Positions 61,272 through 64,000 of a stretch of 64,000 nt of DNA are shown here, piece by piece. This DNA is from Agromyces archimandritae (GTDB lineage: Bacteria > Actinomycetota > Actinomycetes > Actinomycetales > Microbacteriaceae), in the NCBI RefSeq assembly GCF_018024495.1, contig NZ_CP071696.1:1240001-1304000 (forward strand), given 5' to 3'. Each line of letters begins with the position of its first letter. The first letter of the stretch is position 1. The position numbers were made by a program, and so were the translations under genes. A model generated the notes under the pieces. The model saw only the letters and a program-made list of their open reading frames with translations, was not told the origin of the DNA and made no database searches.

Positions 61272-61284
61272 GGCACCCAGTGCC
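61272..61284. promoter_or_regulatory. Candidate MftR operator between mftA and mftR
   Basis: GGCACCCAGTGCC (inverted repeat GGCAC-CCA-GTGCC) in context AATGGCACCCAGTGCCGAAT. It matches the site at 53808 at nearly every position, including the AAT flanks. It lies 17 bp before the proposed mftR start and 63 bp before mftA. Confidence 0.75.
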
Positions 61285-61301
61285 GAATGGAAGGGGTCTT
61301 C

Positions 61302-61964
61302 GTGACCGATCATGGCGGCGAGCGGATGCCGGAGGCGGCGGCACCCGGAACGGCGGAGCAGACGGCATCCACCGCGGACCGCCCGCGCGTCGGCCGTGCC
61401 CCCGCGACCACCTCCGCAGAGCTCAGCCACGTCGGCCTCCGGCTCTTCATCGAGCGCGGATTCGACGAGGTCACCGTCGACGAGATCGCGCAGGAGGCCG
61501 GCATCGGCCGGCGCACCTTCTTCCGCTACTTCCCGTCGAAGAACGACCTGCCGTGGGGCGATTTCGGCATGCTCCTCGAACGGATGCGCGACTACTTCGC
61601 CGAGGTGCCGCCCGACATGCCGATGCTCGACGCGCTGCGGCTCGGCACCCAGCACTTCAACACCTTTCCCGAGGCCGAGACCCCGTTCCACAAGCAGCGG
61701 ATGCAGTTGCTGCTGAACTCGCCGAGCCTCGTCGCCCACTCCGCCGTGCGCTACGCCGACTGGCGACGGGTCGTCGCCGAATTCGTCGCCGACCGGCTGG
61801 GGCTGGATCCCCCCGACCTCACCCCGCAGACCGTCGCCTGGGCCTGCCTCGGCGTCACCCTCTCGGCCTACGAGCGCTGGCTCGCCGACGACGACGCCGA
61901 ACTCATCGCGCTCATCGACGAGGCCTTCGGCCTGCTCGCCGAGACCTTCCGCGCCGGCGGCTGA
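61302..61964 (+). CDS. mftR: TetR-family regulator MftR
   Basis: 220 residues. Helix-turn-helix in LRLFIERGFDEVTVDEIAQE and AGIGRRTFFRYFPSKNDLPW; RRTFFRYFPSKND is characteristic of MftR. The all-helical C-terminus includes TPFHKQRMQLLLNSPSLVAH. In mycobacteria MftR represses the mft genes and responds to long-chain acyl-CoAs. GTG 61302 is chosen for its AAGGGG signal; ATG 61287 upstream and ATG 61325 downstream are possible. Confidence 0.92.
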   Translation: MTDHGGERMPEAAAPGTAEQTASTADRPRVGRAPATTSAELSHVGLRLFIERGFDEVTVDEIAQEAGIGRRTFFRYFPSKNDLPWGDFGMLLERMRDYFAEVPPDMPMLDALRLGTQHFNTFPEAETPFHKQRMQLLLNSPSLVAHSAVRYADWRRVVAEFVADRLGLDPPDLTPQTVAWACLGVTLSAYERWLADDDAELIALIDEAFGLLAETFRAGG

Positions 61965-61967
61965 GGC

Positions 61968-63104
61968 TCAGCGCACCTCGGCCGGGGCCGGCTGCTCGCG
62001 GCGGGCGGCGTCGCGGCGCACCCGGCGGGCCAGCCGGTGCGCGGGCAGCTCGATGAGGCGCTGGAACGCCCACGCGACCGCGAGCGATACCGGCACCGTC
62101 AGCAGCAGGGCGAACTCGGGGTGCGGCAGCATATGGCCGACCGCGATGACGAGCGGCTCGTGCACGAGGTACAGGCTGAACGAGATCGCGCCGAGCCGGC
62201 GGAACAGCCGGCTCGACAGCAGGGTGCGGATTCCGGGTGCGTGCACTGCCGCGATCACGAGCCCCACGATCGCCAGCAGTACGGGGCCGAGCGTGACCGC
62301 CGAAGCACGCCCGAGGCCGAGCACCGGCACCAGGTACCACCACGAGCCGGCCACGACGAGGCAGGCGAGGGTGAACAGGGTCCACACGAGCGGCGCGATG
62401 CGGTGCGGGATGCGGGCGACGAGGGCCGGGATCCGGTCCCACACGGCGGCGAGCGCCACCCCGAGCCCGAACATCGGCAGGTACTTCAGGGAGGTGTTGC
62501 CGACGATGTTGCCGGCGACCGAGGCGGCGATGCAGATCGCGAACTGCAGGGCCACCGGCATCCGCCGCGACGCGTAGAGGTACACCGGCAGCAGCAGGGA
62601 GAACAGGACCTCCCACTGCAGGGACCACAACGGGCTGACGGTGTCGGAGGAGCCGCCGATGAGGATGAGGTCCTTCACGATGCCACCCGGCGTGTATCCG
62701 TCGGGCCGTGAGGCGAGCCAGGCGCTCTCGGTCGGGCCGGTGCGGGGCAGCAGCAGGATGACGGCGAGCGCGAACAGCACCCCGGCGGCGACCGGGAGGT
62801 AGAGGCGCACGATCCGCGACGGGAAGTAGCCCGCCCACGAGAAGCCCGCCGAGCCCGCCGAGCGGGCGAGCACGAGCCCCGAGAGCACGAAGAACAGGAA
62901 CACCGCCTCGGTGCCGGCCCAGGCGAGGTGCAGCGGCGTGTGCACGAGGATGCTCGCGAGCCCGGGCGGGGTCGGCTGGCCGAAGTACGGCGCGGCGAGG
63001 CCGGGCACGAGCAGGAGCGTGTGGTGGACGAGCACGACGACCGCGGCGAGCCCGCGCAGCCCGTCGAGGGAGGCGAGGCGCGACGACTCCACCGTCTTGC
63101 CCAT
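61968..63104 (-). CDS. Acyltransferase 3 family membrane protein
   Basis: 378 residues, ATG 63104 behind GAGGAGG, with about ten membrane segments. SLDGLRGLAAVVVLVHHTLL (the early D-x-x-R-x-x-A...H motif), WAGTEAVFLFFVLSGLVLAR and SFSLYLVHEPLVI are the hallmarks of the acyltransferase 3 (OafA/NodX) family, which acylates surface sugars, lipids or antibiotics. Convergent with mftR (3 bp apart). Acceptor unknown; acylation of the mycofactocin oligosaccharide is only a speculation. Confidence 0.88.
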   Translation of the reverse strand: MGKTVESSRLASLDGLRGLAAVVVLVHHTLLLVPGLAAPYFGQPTPPGLASILVHTPLHLAWAGTEAVFLFFVLSGLVLARSAGSAGFSWAGYFPSRIVRLYLPVAAGVLFALAVILLLPRTGPTESAWLASRPDGYTPGGIVKDLILIGGSSDTVSPLWSLQWEVLFSLLLPVYLYASRRMPVALQFAICIAASVAGNIVGNTSLKYLPMFGLGVALAAVWDRIPALVARIPHRIAPLVWTLFTLACLVVAGSWWYLVPVLGLGRASAVTLGPVLLAIVGLVIAAVHAPGIRTLLSSRLFRRLGAISFSLYLVHEPLVIAVGHMLPHPEFALLLTVPVSLAVAWAFQRLIELPAHRLARRVRRDAARREQPAPAEVR

Positions 63105-63208
63105 CGCGCCACCTCCTCGCAAGCCCTGACCGGGGCACGAAAGGGCACATTACCCCAGGGAGGGCGCATCCGAGGATTCGGATCGCGTCGCCTGGGCGTT
63201 CGACAGGA

Positions 63209-63420
63209 GGTCTCGATACGCTCCTTCGTCGCTACTCGACCGGCGACCCCCGTCGGTCGAGTAGGCCGCTCGCGGCCGTATCGAGACCTGGTGAGCGGGT
63301 CTCGATACGCTCCTTCGTCGCTACTCGACCGGCGACCCCCGTCGGTCGAGTAGGCCGCTCGCGGCCGTATCGAGACCTGGTGAGCGGGTCTCGATACGCT
63401 CCTTCGTCGCTACTCGACCG
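63209..63420. repeat. 89-bp tandem repeat, 2.4 copies
   Basis: Units start at 63209, 63298 and 63387 with GGTCTCGATACGCTCCTTCG. Each is itself palindromic: GGTCTCGATACG pairs with CGTATCGAGACC and CTACTCGACC with GGTCGAGTAG. It lies in the 469-bp gap 63105-63573; the rest is comparatively AT-rich promoter sequence with TTGACA at 63551. Confidence 0.92.
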
Positions 63421-63573
63421 GCGGATGCCGGAGTGCACCGGCATCCGCACCCGGCAAATCTTGTTCGCGCTCGGCTCCCGTGTTCACTTGTTCGACTGCG
63501 AGGCGTTGAGATGCATGATAGGTTGCCGTTGAGTTGTTCGTTTCAATCTCGTTGACATGTAAGGTTGCCGAAC

Positions 63574-64000
63574 ATGGTCTATCGCCGCCGCATCGTGGAC
63601 GACACCCTCGACGAGCTGTTCCCGCACCTCGCGGCGATCGCACTCGAAGGCGCGAAGGGGGTCGGCAAGACTGCAACGGCGAAGCAGCGAGCAGCAACCA
63701 TCCTCGCCCTCGACCGAGAACGTCAGCTCGAAACACTCGGCGCCGATCCCGATGCGATCAATCGCATGCCGGCTCCGGTTCTCATCGATGAATGGCAGCT
63801 GCTTCCACCGGTGTGGGACAGTGTGCGCAGATCCGTCGACGACGATGCGGCAGGCGGCCGCTTCCTCCTGACGGGATCGGCCGGGGTGGCACCGGGGACC
63901 CGTATCCACTCCGGAGCCGGCCGCATCGTCAGCCTCCGCATGCACCCTCTGTCGGTCGCCGAACGCGATATCGAACGCCCGACCGTGTCCCTCCGAGAGC
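63574..64000 (+). CDS. AAA ATPase (AAA_14/DUF4143-type), cut by window end
   Basis: 142 codons from ATG 63574 to the window end without a stop. Walker A GAKGVGKT (26-33), Walker B-like VLIDEWQLLPPVWDSVRRSV and sensor FLLTGSAGVAPG are the AAA_14 pattern of DUF4143 proteins. Codon use is less biased than in the neighbours and the upstream region is AT-richer, consistent with an acquired gene. Such ATPases are common in accessory regions; cellular role unknown. Confidence 0.85.
   Translation, partial: MVYRRRIVDDTLDELFPHLAAIALEGAKGVGKTATAKQRAATILALDRERQLETLGADPDAINRMPAPVLIDEWQLLPPVWDSVRRSVDDDAAGGRFLLTGSAGVAPGTRIHSGAGRIVSLRMHPLSVAERDIERPTVSLRE

Overview
The window comes from a high-GC actinobacterium. 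Gene families, codon bias, TAGGCT/TACAAT-like -10 boxes and very frequent GGATGC/GCATCC hexamers point to Microbacteriaceae; the genus cannot be fixed from sequence alone. No rRNA, tRNA, CRISPR array, prophage or insertion sequence was seen. About 57 genes are supported, most in tightly overlapping operons (ATGA/GTGA junctions).

Layout. 1-8.5 kb: end of an APC permease, a GlxA/AraC regulator, an SNF2 helicase, an FUSC-type exporter and hypotheticals. 8.7-12.3 kb: a DUF4956 membrane protein, a VTC-type polyphosphate polymerase and a secreted carbohydrate-binding-like lipoprotein. 12.4-22.6 kb: a RecB-like nuclease/SF1 helicase fusion, glutaredoxin, two luciferase-like monooxygenases, a baeRF-like protein, DUF4407 and a hexapeptide protein. 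22.8-25.6 kb: ECF transporter energising module (fused double ATPase + EcfT) with a possible DtxR/IdeR iron box over its start. 26-29.7 kb: double-FKBP lipoprotein, methyltransferase-like protein and sulfurtransferase, separated by palindromic repeats.

30-34.8 kb: a livJHMGF branched-chain amino-acid/aromatic-type ABC importer with LivM and LivG fused, behind a TetR-type operator. 35-41.4 kb: an mrpA(B)CDEFG Na+/H+ antiporter operon. 41.4-48.9 kb: phenylacetate catabolism (paaG-like; paaABCDE on the minus strand; paaI-paaK-TetR on the plus strand) with a PaaR-type operator in the divergent promoter.

49.3-62 kb: a complete mycofactocin locus. On the minus strand mftA-mftB-mftC is followed by four mycofactocin-type SDR dehydrogenases, a MoxR AAA ATPase and a CoxE-like VWA protein, and then by a second unit SDR5-mftD-mftE-mftF; mftR is divergent from mftA. 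Near-identical palindromes in front of both units are strong candidates for the MftR operator. The locus makes a peptide-derived, glycosylated redox cofactor and the dehydrogenases that use it; the embedded MoxR-VWA pair is the least explained part. 62-64 kb: an acyltransferase, an 89-bp tandem repeat and the start of an AAA/DUF4143-type ATPase.

Non-coding features of note: an 85-bp palindromic repeat found four times, always between convergent genes; a second palindrome family (three copies); and the GGATGC hexamer excess.
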